A DNA stretch of 9,999 nt from positions 1 to 9,999 of the forward strand of contig JAHEJE010000081.1 in NCBI GenBank assembly GCA_024639035.1, written 5' to 3'. The notes beneath the pieces were generated by a model that was not told the origin of the DNA, made no database searches, and saw only the letters and a program-made list of their open reading frames with translations. Origin of the DNA: Alphaproteobacteria bacterium (GTDB lineage: Bacteria; Pseudomonadota; Alphaproteobacteria; Rhizobiales; Aestuariivirgaceae). Of this stretch, positions 1 through 8,026 are shown in pieces (the first letter of the stretch is position 1; each line of letters opens with the position of its first letter). The translations under genes and the position numbers were made by a program.

Positions 1-307
1 CCCGTTCTTCACCACCGACACTGCGGCTGCCTTGCGGGCTGCGGAAATGAAATGTGATGTGCTGATGAAGGGAACCAGCGTCGACGGCATCTACAGCGCC
101 GACCCGAAGACCAATCCGGACGCCACCCGTTTTGACGAGATTTCCTTTGCCGAAGTGCTGTCCAAAGACCTGAAGGTCATGGACGCGGCTGCAATCGCGC
201 TTGCGCGCGACAACAAGATTCCGGTAATCGTATTCTCCATACGTCAGGAAGGCGCCTTCCTCGACGTGTTGGCCGGAAAGGGCCGTTCGACAACAGTGAG
301 CGCATAG
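1..307 (+). CDS. pyrH: UMP kinase, 3' part (5' end outside window)
   Basis: PyrH phosphorylates UMP to UDP with ATP in the cytoplasm, the step that commits UMP to pyrimidine nucleotide and UDP-sugar synthesis. The reading frame is open from base 2 to the stop TAG at 305-307, so about 101 C-terminal residues of a protein usually near 240 aa are present. It begins with PFFTTDTAAALRAAEM, the conserved nucleotide-binding stretch of bacterial UMP kinases. GTSVDGIYSADP and the family's C-terminal KVMDAAAIALARDN...PVIVF block follow. The TTG at 32 lies inside this conserved stretch and is not a start. frr follows after 30 bases, the pyrH-frr pairing normal in bacteria, with tsf expected upstream outside the window. 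Nothing suggests damage. The assignment is secure although only the C-terminal part is visible. Confidence 0.96.
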   Translation, partial: PFFTTDTAAALRAAEMKCDVLMKGTSVDGIYSADPKTNPDATRFDEISFAEVLSKDLKVMDAAAIALARDNKIPVIVFSIRQEGAFLDVLAGKGRSTTVSA

Positions 308-337
308 AGGGGCAATGATTCCTCAAGGGTGGTAGCC

Positions 338-904
338 ATGACAAACGAAACGTCTCTGGACAAAAAGGACTTGAAGAGAAGGATGGACGGCGCGGTCGAA
401 GTGCTGAAGTCCGAATTTTCCGGGCTTCGCACCGGACGCGCATCGGCCAGTCTGCTGGAACCGATCACGGTGGAGGCCTATGGGTCGCAAATGCCGATGA
501 GCCAGGTTGGCACCATATCGGTTCCCGAGCCGCGCATGCTGTCAGTTCAGGTGTGGGACAAGAGCCTGGTCAGCGCGGTTGAAAAGGCCATTCGCGAATC
601 CAGCCTGGGCCTTAATCCGATGCCCGAGGGCCAGGTTGTGCGGGTGCCGGTTCCCGAACTATCCGAAGACCGCCGCCGCGATCTGACCAAGGTTGCCCAT
701 CAATATGCCGAACAGGCGCGCGTTGCCGTGCGCAATGTCCGCCGCGACGGTATGGAAATCCTCAAGCGGTTGGAGAAGGACGGTCACATCAGCGAGGACG
801 ATCATCGCCACGAGGCCACCGAAGTTCAGACCCTGACCGACGAAACCATCGAGGCGATCGATGAAACCCTGGCCCACAAGGATGAGGAGATTATGCAGGT
901 CTAG
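338..904 (+). CDS. frr: Ribosome recycling factor
   Basis: Frr acts with EF-G in the cytoplasm to split post-termination ribosomes from mRNA. The 188-residue product matches the usual 185-190 aa. It has the N-terminal helix with LKRRMDGAVEVLKSEF and GLRTGRAS (residues about 29-36), the beta-rich domain II (about 35-105), and the C-terminal helices with VRNVRRDGME (131-140), including the conserved Arg at 132. I place the start at ATG 338 (MTNETSLDKK), which matches family length and sits 6-10 bases after a purine-rich AAGGGTGG. The frame is also open to a GTG at 329, which would add only three residues (MVA) and overlap that ribosome binding site. It lies between pyrH (30-base gap) and uppS (32-base gap), and is likely cotranscribed with both. 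Confidence 0.97.
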   Translation: MTNETSLDKKDLKRRMDGAVEVLKSEFSGLRTGRASASLLEPITVEAYGSQMPMSQVGTISVPEPRMLSVQVWDKSLVSAVEKAIRESSLGLNPMPEGQVVRVPVPELSEDRRRDLTKVAHQYAEQARVAVRNVRRDGMEILKRLEKDGHISEDDHRHEATEVQTLTDETIEAIDETLAHKDEEIMQV

Positions 905-936
905 TTCCGACACGACCCGCACGATTTGGAGAATGC

Positions 937-1674
937 ATGCCGGCTTTTGAGCACAGCTACCCGGAAACCCCGCGCCACGTCGCACTCATCATGGACGGCA
1001 ATGGCCGGTGGGCGCATCAGCGTTCGTTGCCGCGGTCGGCCGGCCACAAGCAGGGCGTCGAGGCGGTGCGGCGTGCGGTGCGGGCCGGGCTGGATCTTGG
1101 CATCGAGTACCTGACGATCTTCAGCTTCAGCGCCGAGAACTGGTCGCGGCCGCCGAGCGAGGTGAATTATCTGCTTGGGCTGTTGCGCCGCTTCGTGCGC
1201 CAGGACGTGGCCGAACTTCACCAGGCCGGCGTCCGGGTCCGCATCATCGGCGAGCGCGAAGGGTTGCAGCGCGACATCGTGCGAATGCTGGAGGAATGCG
1301 AACAGTTGACCCTGCACAACACCGCGATGACGCTGGTGGTGGCATTCAACTACGGTGGCCGCGATGAAATCGCCGCCGCCGCCCGCGCCATTGCCCGCAA
1401 GGCCGTATCCGGAGACTTGGCGGTGGCCGATATCGACGCGGCGATCATTGGCGCGCATCTCTACGCGCCCGATATTCCGGCGCCGGACCTGTTGATCAGA
1501 ACCAGCGGCGAGCAGCGCATATCGAACTTCCTGCTGTGGCAACTGGCCTATACCGAGTTCGTGTTCGTGCCGGAGCACTGGCCGGATTTCAATCGTGAGA
1601 TCCTGGAACGTGCCATTCAGGAATATTCCGGGCGCGACCGCCGTTTTGGTGGCCTGACGGCCCAGGCATTGTAG
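937..1674 (+). CDS. uppS: Undecaprenyl diphosphate synthase (cis-prenyltransferase)
   Basis: UppS adds eight isopentenyl units to farnesyl diphosphate with cis geometry. The product is the C55 carrier lipid precursor used for peptidoglycan and surface polysaccharides. The 245-residue protein has the family signature ALIMDGNGRWA with catalytic Asp20, FSFSAENWSRP (62-72; Ser65 and Asn68 equivalent to E. coli Ser71 and Asn74), RTSGEQRIS (188-196; Arg188 and Arg194) and Glu207 in AYTEF. These sit at a constant offset of six from E. coli Asp26, Arg194, Arg200 and Glu213, so the active site is complete. ATG 937 follows TGGAGA by about five bases. An ATG at 926 is in another frame. cdsA begins 17 bases after the stop, so the genes are surely cotranscribed. 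Its substrates derive from the pathway that includes the nearby dxr. Confidence 0.97.
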   Translation: MPAFEHSYPETPRHVALIMDGNGRWAHQRSLPRSAGHKQGVEAVRRAVRAGLDLGIEYLTIFSFSAENWSRPPSEVNYLLGLLRRFVRQDVAELHQAGVRVRIIGEREGLQRDIVRMLEECEQLTLHNTAMTLVVAFNYGGRDEIAAAARAIARKAVSGDLAVADIDAAIIGAHLYAPDIPAPDLLIRTSGEQRISNFLLWQLAYTEFVFVPEHWPDFNREILERAIQEYSGRDRRFGGLTAQAL

Positions 1675-1691
1675 GCAGGGCAGGCCGCAGG

Positions 1692-2555
1692 TTGCCGAAT
1701 TCCCCCGACACAAGCGGCCAGACCGCAAAACCCTCGGCCTGGAAGAATCTCGGCCAGCGCACCGCGATTGCCGCGCTTCTCATACCCGTGGTGGTTCTGG
1801 AAACGTGGGCCGGCGGTGTTTGGTTTGAAGTTTTCATCATTGCCGTGGGTGCGCTGATGGTGAGCGAATGGGTCGCCATGGTGCATGGCGGCGAACGGGC
1901 GCAATTCTGGCTTCACATGGTGGCGATGGCTGTTGCCGGCGTGTCGGCAAATCACGGTTATCTTTGGATTGCTGCAATCGTCATTCTGGCCGCCTGGGCG
2001 GCCTCGATCGCCCTGTGCAAGGCGGCAGACAGGCCGCTCTCGACCTGGTCGGTGGTTGGCGTTCCCTATGTCTGTGTGCCGGTGGTTGCCCTGATCATGC
2101 TGCGCGCCGAGGCCCATTACGGCATGATCGCCATCCTGTGGGTCTTCGTCGTCGTGTGGCTGGCCGACACGCTGGCCTATTTTGCCGGCAAGACCATCGG
2201 TGGTCCGAAACTGGCCCCCAGCGTGTCGCCCAACAAGACCTGGGCCGGGCTCGGTGGCGCCGTCGCCGGCGGCATGGTCGGCAGCCTGCTGGTTGCCGGC
2301 GGCGCCGGTCTTGATGGATTGTTGATCCTTGCCGCGATCGGCGGTCTTCTCGCTGTGGTCGAACAATTGGGCGATCTGTTCGAATCGGCGGCCAAACGGT
2401 TCTACGGCCTGAAGGACTCAGGCGCGATCATTCCCGGCCATGGCGGTGTGCTCGACCGGATAGACGGGCTGATTGCCGTCGCCACCGCGGCCTGGGTGCT
2501 AGGATCCCTGCGCATGGGAACGCAAATGCCGGCATCGGGGCTGCTGTTGTGGTAG
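1692..2555 (+). CDS. cdsA: Phosphatidate cytidylyltransferase (CDP-diglyceride synthase)
   Basis: CdsA is an inner-membrane enzyme that makes CDP-diacylglycerol from phosphatidic acid and CTP, the branch point for all phospholipids. The 287-residue product is mostly hydrophobic, with about seven to eight membrane segments starting near residue 24. It holds VVVWLADTLAYFAGKTIGG (153-171), SPNKTWAG (179-186) and the complete CDS signature from Ser232 to Asp258 (S-x-x-K-R...KDSG...PGHGGVLDRID), including the metal-binding acidic residues. The start appears to be TTG 1692, after GGCAGG at about seven bases. No ATG occurs before the first membrane segment, and the next Met is at residue 56, too late. 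It begins 17 bases after uppS and overlaps dxr by 7 bases, consistent with translational coupling. Function is certain; the exact start is less so. Confidence 0.95.
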   Translation: MPNSPDTSGQTAKPSAWKNLGQRTAIAALLIPVVVLETWAGGVWFEVFIIAVGALMVSEWVAMVHGGERAQFWLHMVAMAVAGVSANHGYLWIAAIVILAAWAASIALCKAADRPLSTWSVVGVPYVCVPVVALIMLRAEAHYGMIAILWVFVVVWLADTLAYFAGKTIGGPKLAPSVSPNKTWAGLGGAVAGGMVGSLLVAGGAGLDGLLILAAIGGLLAVVEQLGDLFESAAKRFYGLKDSGAIIPGHGGVLDRIDGLIAVATAAWVLGSLRMGTQMPASGLLLW

Positions 2556-3748
2556 ATCGAACCGCACAACCGCGCACCGCGCCGCGCAAGCTGACCATAC
2601 TCGGTGCAACGGGGTCGATCGGCCAATCGACGATCGATATCGTGCGCGCTCACCGCGATCGTTTTTGCATCGAAGCTCTCGTGGCCAATAGCAATGTCGA
2701 ACGGCTGGCCAAGGATGCAGTCGACCTGAAAGCGCGCGTTGCCGTCGTTGCCGACGAGACGCGGCGGGACGAACTCGCTACGCGCCTCGACGGAACCGGA
2801 ATTGAGGCGGCCGCCGGCCTGACGGCCGTGTGCGAGGCCGCCCAGCGCCCGGTCGACCTGGTGATGGCGGCGATTGTCGGCGCCAGCGGGCTGAAACCGA
2901 CACTGGCGGCCCTGGAAACCGGCGCGACCATGTGCCTGGCCAACAAGGAGTGCCTGGTTTCGGCCGGAGACCTGTTCATGCGCACCGCCCGCCGGTGCGG
3001 CGCCGACGTTATCCCGGTGGACTCCGAGCACAGTGCGATTTTTCAGTGCTTTGAGGCCCGCAACGCAGGCTCGGTCGATGCAATCACCCTGACCGCGTCG
3101 GGCGGACCGTTCCGCCGGACCGCAATGGAGGACTTGCGGTCGGTCACCTGCGCCGATGCCCTCAAACATCCGAACTGGTCGATGGGCCGGAAAATCACCA
3201 TTGATTCGGCAACCCTGATGAACAAGGGCTTGGAGTTGATCGAAGCGGCCCACCTCTTCCCGGTCGGCGTCGACAAGCTTTCCGCCGTGGTTCATCCGCA
3301 ATCGATCATTCACAGCATGGTGTCCTATGTCGATGGTTCGGTGCTTGCCCAACTGGGGGTGCCGGACATGCGCACGCCGATTGCCTGGGCGATGGCCTAT
3401 CCCGAGCGAATAGACACAACCGTTGACCGGCTGGATTTGGCCGAAATTGCCCAGTTGACGTTTGAAAACATCGACAATGACAGGTTTCCGGCAGTTGGCC
3501 TGTGTCTCAATGCCTTGAAACGCGGCGCAAATGCCACCACGATACTGAATGCAGCGAACGAAATTGCCGTTGCCGAATTTCTGGCGCAAAGAATTGGTTT
3601 TCTCGACATTCCCGCGCTGGTAGAAGACACTCTCAACGCTGCGGAGCGACAGTCCATGATTGTTCCGCTGGGGTCGCTGGACGATGTTTGGGCAGCGGAC
3701 TCCTATGGCCGCTCGGTTGCTGGCGAACTGGCGCACAAGTTGCATTGA
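2549..3748 (+). CDS. dxr: 1-deoxy-D-xylulose 5-phosphate reductoisomerase
   Basis: Dxr (IspC) converts DXP to 2-C-methyl-D-erythritol 4-phosphate with NADPH, the first committed step of the MEP isoprenoid pathway, in the cytoplasm. The 399-residue length is typical. The N-terminal Rossmann motif GATGSIGQST is at residues 19-28. Metal and substrate residues are present: VDSEH (157-161; Asp158 and Glu160), SGGPF (184-188), HPNW (His207), the flexible-loop Met212, and NKGLE (225-229; Lys226 and Glu229). GTG 2549 is the only plausible start before the Rossmann strand. It lies within the last codons of cdsA (GTG overlaps the cdsA stop region by 7 bases), with GGGGC about eight bases upstream. Placement with uppS and cdsA couples isoprenoid input with lipid-carrier synthesis. 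A 73-base gap separates it from rseP. Confidence 0.97.
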   Translation: MVDRTAQPRTAPRKLTILGATGSIGQSTIDIVRAHRDRFCIEALVANSNVERLAKDAVDLKARVAVVADETRRDELATRLDGTGIEAAAGLTAVCEAAQRPVDLVMAAIVGASGLKPTLAALETGATMCLANKECLVSAGDLFMRTARRCGADVIPVDSEHSAIFQCFEARNAGSVDAITLTASGGPFRRTAMEDLRSVTCADALKHPNWSMGRKITIDSATLMNKGLELIEAAHLFPVGVDKLSAVVHPQSIIHSMVSYVDGSVLAQLGVPDMRTPIAWAMAYPERIDTTVDRLDLAEIAQLTFENIDNDRFPAVGLCLNALKRGANATTILNAANEIAVAEFLAQRIGFLDIPALVEDTLNAAERQSMIVPLGSLDDVWAADSYGRSVAGELAHKLH

Positions 3749-3812
3749 AGGCTGACGAAACTCAATTCGGGACACCCGGGCCGGCGCGTCGTAGAGCCGC
3801 TGCCGGCATTTT

Positions 3813-3818
3813 GGAGGA
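3813..3818 (+). promoter_or_regulatory. Strong ribosome binding site for rseP
   Basis: GGAGGA, a near-perfect match to the anti-Shine-Dalgarno sequence, ends three bases before ATG 3822. It is the strongest such site in the window and fixes the rseP start. Confidence 0.8.
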
Positions 3819-3821
3819 ATT

Positions 3822-4976
3822 ATGGAACTCGCAAGCTTTCTGACTGTGCCAATCTGGACGATCGCGACCTATGTGGTTCCGTTCCTCGTTGTTCTCAGCG
3901 TCATCGTGTTTTTCCACGAACTCGGCCACTTCAAGGTCGCCCGCTGGTGCGGTGTCGGGATCGATACATTTGCCGTCGGTTTCGGGCGTGAGGTGTTCGG
4001 CTGGACCGACAAGCACGGCACCCGCTGGAAATTCGGCTGGATACCGCTTGGCGGCTACGTGAAGTTCCAGGACGACAGCAACCCGGCCAGCCTGCCTGCC
4101 AACGACGGTGAGCAGGAGGCGCGCAAGCTCGATCCGGCGAAATCCTTTCACCGCAAATCGGTCAGTCAGCGCGCCGCAGTGGTCGCGGCCGGACCGATTG
4201 CCAATTTCATCCTGGCAATCGCCATCTTCGCGGCCAGCTACATGCTGGTCGGTTATCCGATCGCCCAGGCCATTGTCGACGAAATCATGCCGGGCAGCGC
4301 AGCCGAGCAGGCGGGAATCATGCGAGGCGACCGGATTGTTGCCATCGACGGTGCCGAGATCACGACATTCAGCGATATGCAGCGTATCGTGTCGGTCAGC
4401 GCAGGCAAGAAACTTGACTTCGCCATTGAGCGAAATGGTCGCAGCATGCGCATCGAAGCAACACCGACCCACGCGGAAATCGACGATCAACTCGGCGGAA
4501 CGATTTCCCAGGGCCTGCTGGGCATCAAGCGCGATGTCTCCAAGGACATCGAGTATGTCAGGCAGGGCCCCATCGGTGCCCTCGGGCTCGCCAGCGCAGA
4601 GACCTGGTATGTCATCAAACGATCGATGATATTGGTCAAGGGTCTGATCGTCGGGCGCGAGGATGTCAAGCAACTGACCGGACCCATCGGAATCGCCCGG
4701 ATTTCCGGCAAAGTGGCGGCGGTCAGCCTGCATAGTCTGATCCAGCTGGCAGCGTATTTGTCGGTCAGTATAGGTTTGATTAACCTATTTCCCATCCCGA
4801 TGCTGGATGGTGGGCACTTGTTGTATTACTCTGTAGAGGCCGTAAGGGGAAAGCCTTTGGGCCAGGGCGCGCAGGAGTTTGGATTTAAGGTGGGATTGGC
4901 GCTCGTAGGGATGCTCATGGTGGTGGCGACTTGGAATGACATTGTCAGACTTATCTCGTCTTTGAGCGGGTCGTAG
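3822..4976 (+). CDS. rseP: Site-2 intramembrane zinc metalloprotease RseP
   Basis: RseP-type proteases sit in the inner membrane and cut membrane-spanning substrates such as anti-sigma factors and leftover signal peptides. The 384-residue product has the zinc motif HELGH at 32-36 in the first membrane segment. One PDZ domain is at about 150-213 (VDEIMPGSAAEQAGIMRGDRI opens it). The second active-site motif NLFPIPMLDGGHL is at 321-333, with metal ligand Asp329. Length and single-PDZ layout resemble alphaproteobacterial homologues, whereas E. coli RseP has two PDZ domains and about 450 aa. ATG 3822 follows GGAGGA. Adjacent bamA suggests an envelope-stress or outer-membrane protein context. The final 70 or so codons use CTA, GTA, AGG and GGA more than the rest of the gene. 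The actual substrate cannot be read from this window. Confidence 0.96.
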   Translation: MELASFLTVPIWTIATYVVPFLVVLSVIVFFHELGHFKVARWCGVGIDTFAVGFGREVFGWTDKHGTRWKFGWIPLGGYVKFQDDSNPASLPANDGEQEARKLDPAKSFHRKSVSQRAAVVAAGPIANFILAIAIFAASYMLVGYPIAQAIVDEIMPGSAAEQAGIMRGDRIVAIDGAEITTFSDMQRIVSVSAGKKLDFAIERNGRSMRIEATPTHAEIDDQLGGTISQGLLGIKRDVSKDIEYVRQGPIGALGLASAETWYVIKRSMILVKGLIVGREDVKQLTGPIGIARISGKVAAVSLHSLIQLAAYLSVSIGLINLFPIPMLDGGHLLYYSVEAVRGKPLGQGAQEFGFKVGLALVGMLMVVATWNDIVRLISSLSGS

Positions 4977-5087
4977 GGTAAGAAAAAAATACCAAACGAT
5001 CTGTTCTCTTTGAGCGCAAAACGTCGTAAAAGATCATCAAGAATCTGTTTCTGGGGTGGCGTTTAAGTTCGGGTGGTTGGCTCTTAG
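4977..5087 (+). promoter_or_regulatory. AT-rich rseP-bamA gap, possible bamA promoter
   Basis: This 111-base gap is clearly AT-rich compared with its GC-rich neighbours: I count about 40% GC over 4981-5060. It has an A7 run at 4983-4989. A TTGAGC hexamer at 5010-5015 is followed after 16 bases by GATCAT at 5032-5037, which could be a weak sigma-70-like pair. No good rho-independent terminator is visible. An independent promoter for the highly expressed bamA here is plausible, but it is inferred from composition and spacing only. Confidence 0.3.
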
Positions 5088-7406
5088 ATGCGTAATCGTA
5101 TTGCTATTGTTGGAAGACTCGCGCTCGCCCTGTCTGTTGCGACGGTCGCGCAGTGCGTGATGTATGCTGTGCCGGCCGCTATGGCGCAGTCGGTTTCGCA
5201 GATTCTGGTCGAAGGCAACCAGCGTGTGGAGGCCGAGACCGTCATTGCCTATATGCAGGTTTCCCCGGGCGAGACGGCAACGCCGGACAACATCGACGAA
5301 TCGATCAAGGCGCTGTTTCAGACCGGCCTGTTCTCGGATGTGAGAATTGTCCGGCGTGGCGGCGCACTCGTTGTTCAGGTTGAGGAAAACCCACTGATCA
5401 ACCGGGTGTCCTTCGAGGGCAACTCGCAGCTTGAAGACAAGGTGCTGACCAACGAGGTCGAACTGCGCGAGCGGGTCGTTTTCACCCGAGCACGCGCGCA
5501 AAGCGACGTCCAGCGCGTCACTGCACTCTATCGCCGCTCGGGCTATTTCGGTGCCCGGGTGGAACCGAAGATCATCCGCCTGGACCAGAACCGGGTGAAC
5601 CTGGTCTATGAAATCCAGGAAGGTAAATCGACGTCGATCGAGCGCATTACCTTCGTCGGCAATTCCGCGTTCAGCGATGGTCAGTTGCGCTCTGTCATTA
5701 CCACCTCGGAGAGTGCCTGGTGGCGGTTCTTTTCAACCACCGACAGCTACGATCCCGACCGGGTTACATTTGACCGCGAACTGTTGCGCCGGCATTACCT
5801 GAAGCACGGCTTTGCCGATTTCCAGGTGGTCTCGGCCAATGCCGAACTGGCCCGCGACGGCGAGAGCTTCTTCCTGACCTTTACTGTGGAAGAGGGCCCG
5901 CAGTACGAACTCGAACAGGTAACGATCAATACCGGCCATACCACGCTCGATCCGAATCAGTTGACCGAAGTGCTGACCGTACAGGGCGGCGAGACGTACG
6001 ATGCCAGCAAGGTCGACAAGTCGATTGAAAACATCACCATCGAGGCCGGCAAGGCCGGCTTTGCCTTCGCCCGCGTCGAACCGACCATCGTTCGCGATGC
6101 TGAGAACCGCAAGTTGAGCGTCTCGTTCGACATCCAGGAAGGCCCGCGGGTCTACATCGAACGCATTGAGATCGTCGGCAACACCCGCACGCTCGATGAA
6201 GTGATCCGCCGCGAACTGCGGCTGGTCGAGGGCGATGCCTACAACCGCATTCTGATCGACCGGGCCCGGCGCCGGCTGACCGCCCTGGACTTCTTCGCCA
6301 AGATCGATATTCGCGAAAACCCGGGCAGTGCCCCCGACAAGGTCGTCATTCAGATCTATGTCGAGGAAAAATCGACCGGTACCATCAACTTCTCGGTTGG
6401 CTATTCGACGGCCGAGCAGGCCATTGGCTCGATCAGCATCACCGAGCGCAACTTCCTCGGCAAGGCGCAAGAGGTGCGGCTCGGCACCCAGCTCAGCTTC
6501 AAGCGGCAGTCGCTCGATTTCAGCTTTACCGAGCCCTATTTCCTCAATCGTGACGTCAGTTTTGGTGTCGATGCCTTTGCCACCCGGACCGATCAGAAGA
6601 AAGAATCCTCATTCACCAACGAGCAGATCGGTGGCGGGCTCCGGCTTGGTTTCAGGTTGTCGGAAGAATCGCGCATTGGGACGCGGTACCGCTTCACCCA
6701 TCGCCGGATCGACGTGAACAACCCGCAGGACGTGGCTTTGGCGATTGCCCGGTCGGAAGGCACTGACAACATTTCGCTGTTCGGTGTCACCTATACCTAC
6801 GACACTATCGACAACCCGCTCAAACCGACCTCAGGCTTCCGCTTCGAGCTGTCCGAGGACGTTGCCGGCCTGGGTGGCGATGTGTTCTACTTCAGCACCC
6901 AAGCCAAGGCCTTCTACTTCATGCCGCTGTTCTACGAGGGCGTGATCCTGAAGTTGAAGGGAACCGCCGGTCACATCCAGGGCTGGAACAGCACGCGGGT
7001 GCCGGTCATCGACCGTTACTTCAAGGGCCACAGCTCGTTCAGGGGATTTGAGCGCTCGGGCGTCGGACCGCGCCAGCAGAATTCCGCCACCGGCAATATC
7101 GACTCGATCGGCGGCCAGACCTATGCCATCGGCACGGTCGAAGTCACGTTCCCGCTCGGCCTGCCGGAAGACTTCGGAATTGAGGGCGCGGTGTTCACTG
7201 ATTTCGGTACTGTGTTCAACGCACCGGAACGCTCGCGCCCGGGCCAGCGAGTGTTCGATTCCGATCAGCTGCGAGCTTCAGTCGGCGCCGGGCTGCTGTG
7301 GCAGTCGCCGTTCGGTCCATTGCGTGTGGACGTGGCGTGGCCCGTGGTCAAGGCGGACTTCGACGAAACCGAGTTGATTCGCTTTGGTGTCAGCACCAGG
7401 TTCTGA
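5088..7406 (+). CDS. bamA: Outer membrane protein assembly factor BamA
   Basis: BamA is the Omp85-family core of the BAM complex and inserts beta-barrel proteins into the outer membrane. The 772-residue precursor has a signal peptide (positive MRNRIAIVGR, hydrophobic core, likely cleavage after AMA at residue 33). Five POTRA repeats follow over about residues 35-435, with recurring openings such as VSFEGNSQLED, ITFVGNSAFSD and IEIVGNTRTLDE. A C-terminal 16-strand barrel (about 440-772) ends in the expected aromatic residue (STRF). Loop 6 carries FRGF at 651-654, the form of the VRGF/Y motif. ATG 5088 gives a good signal peptide but has only a weak ribosome binding site (GGGTGGTTGG). It lies downstream of rseP as usual. 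lpxD, which normally follows in alphaproteobacteria, is absent and fabZ comes after 87 bases. Its presence shows the cell keeps an outer membrane. Confidence 0.97.
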   Translation: MRNRIAIVGRLALALSVATVAQCVMYAVPAAMAQSVSQILVEGNQRVEAETVIAYMQVSPGETATPDNIDESIKALFQTGLFSDVRIVRRGGALVVQVEENPLINRVSFEGNSQLEDKVLTNEVELRERVVFTRARAQSDVQRVTALYRRSGYFGARVEPKIIRLDQNRVNLVYEIQEGKSTSIERITFVGNSAFSDGQLRSVITTSESAWWRFFSTTDSYDPDRVTFDRELLRRHYLKHGFADFQVVSANAELARDGESFFLTFTVEEGPQYELEQVTINTGHTTLDPNQLTEVLTVQGGETYDASKVDKSIENITIEAGKAGFAFARVEPTIVRDAENRKLSVSFDIQEGPRVYIERIEIVGNTRTLDEVIRRELRLVEGDAYNRILIDRARRRLTALDFFAKIDIRENPGSAPDKVVIQIYVEEKSTGTINFSVGYSTAEQAIGSISITERNFLGKAQEVRLGTQLSFKRQSLDFSFTEPYFLNRDVSFGVDAFATRTDQKKESSFTNEQIGGGLRLGFRLSEESRIGTRYRFTHRRIDVNNPQDVALAIARSEGTDNISLFGVTYTYDTIDNPLKPTSGFRFELSEDVAGLGGDVFYFSTQAKAFYFMPLFYEGVILKLKGTAGHIQGWNSTRVPVIDRYFKGHSSFRGFERSGVGPRQQNSATGNIDSIGGQTYAIGTVEVTFPLGLPEDFGIEGAVFTDFGTVFNAPERSRPGQRVFDSDQLRASVGAGLLWQSPFGPLRVDVAWPVVKADFDETELIRFGVSTRF

Positions 7407-7493
7407 TCTTTTCTCGTTGCCGCTGGCCGGATGGTGCCGCGCCCCGTGCGGCTCTGGCAGAGGCATGTGCCGGCTAACTTGGGGATTGGGGCA

Positions 7494-7964
7494 ATGTCGT
7501 CCACACAACGGTCAACGCAACTGGAAACCATTGATGTTGCGCGAATCATGGAGCTTCTGCCGCATCGCTATCCCTTCCTGCTGATCGACAAGGTTGTCGA
7601 CATTGACGGCGAGCAGTCGGCGACCGGCATCAAGAACGTCACCATCAACGAACCATTCTTCGTCGGCCATTTTCCGCAAAACCCTGTCATGCCCGGCGTG
7701 CTGATCCTGGAAGCCATGGCCCAGACCGCCGGTGCAATCGTCCTCCACAACCAGGGCGAAACGGCCGCCGGCGGGCTGGTCTATTTCATGAGTATCGACA
7801 GGGCTAAATTTCGCAAACCTGTTGGACCCGGCGATGTTCTGCACATCAAGGTCGAGCAGCTCAACAAGCGCCGTAATGTCTGCAAATACGAGGCAAAAGC
7901 CTTCGTCGACGGGCGCCTGCACGCCGAGGCCGAGGTGACAGCGATGCTGGCACCCCCGCAGTAG
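7494..7964 (+). CDS. fabZ: 3-hydroxyacyl-[acyl-carrier-protein] dehydratase
   Basis: FabZ dehydrates (3R)-3-hydroxyacyl-ACP to trans-2-enoyl-ACP in fatty acid elongation, in the cytoplasm. The 156-residue product is a complete hot-dog fold protein. It has the N-terminal IMELLPHRYPFLLIDKV, the central-helix motif GHFPQNPVMPGVLILEAMAQ with catalytic His59 and Glu73, and FMSIDRAKFRKPVGPGD. I start it at ATG 7494, preceded by GGGGATTGGGG, because the family begins shortly before the LLPHRYPFLL block. The frame is open back to a GTG-proximal ATG at 7431, but those 21 residues are unlike family members. In relatives it lies between lpxD and lpxA and supplies the balance between membrane phospholipid and lipid A. 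Here both neighbours are gone. Downstream is the foldback repeat and then convergent gltA. Confidence 0.96.
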   Translation: MSSTQRSTQLETIDVARIMELLPHRYPFLLIDKVVDIDGEQSATGIKNVTINEPFFVGHFPQNPVMPGVLILEAMAQTAGAIVLHNQGETAAGGLVYFMSIDRAKFRKPVGPGDVLHIKVEQLNKRRNVCKYEAKAFVDGRLHAEAEVTAMLAPPQ

Positions 7965-8026
7965 GCACGATTCCCGAAGCCTTATTTCTGCGCTAGAGCC
8001 CTTTTCGATCATACGGAATCACTTGA

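Noticed and set aside
2402..3775. A 457-codon minus-strand open frame opposite dxr
   Set aside because: It is a shadow of the GC-rich dxr gene, whose active-site motifs on the + strand are complete; the shadow has no recognisable domain.
3780..3807. GCCGGC ... GCCGGC inverted repeat before rseP, followed by CATTTTGG, as an attenuator
   Set aside because: The stem is only 6 bases with a 16-base loop, GCCGGC is self-complementary and common in such DNA, and four T's are too few.
4959..5016. Direct repeat TCTTTGAGCG at 4959-4968 and 5007-5016
   Set aside because: Ten bases across a 48-base spacing with no further similarity could be chance, and one copy is in the rseP coding end.
7418..7455. 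GCCGC/GCGGC hairpin between bamA and fabZ as a terminator
   Set aside because: A 5-base stem with no T-run is too weak, and fabZ probably needs read-through from bamA.
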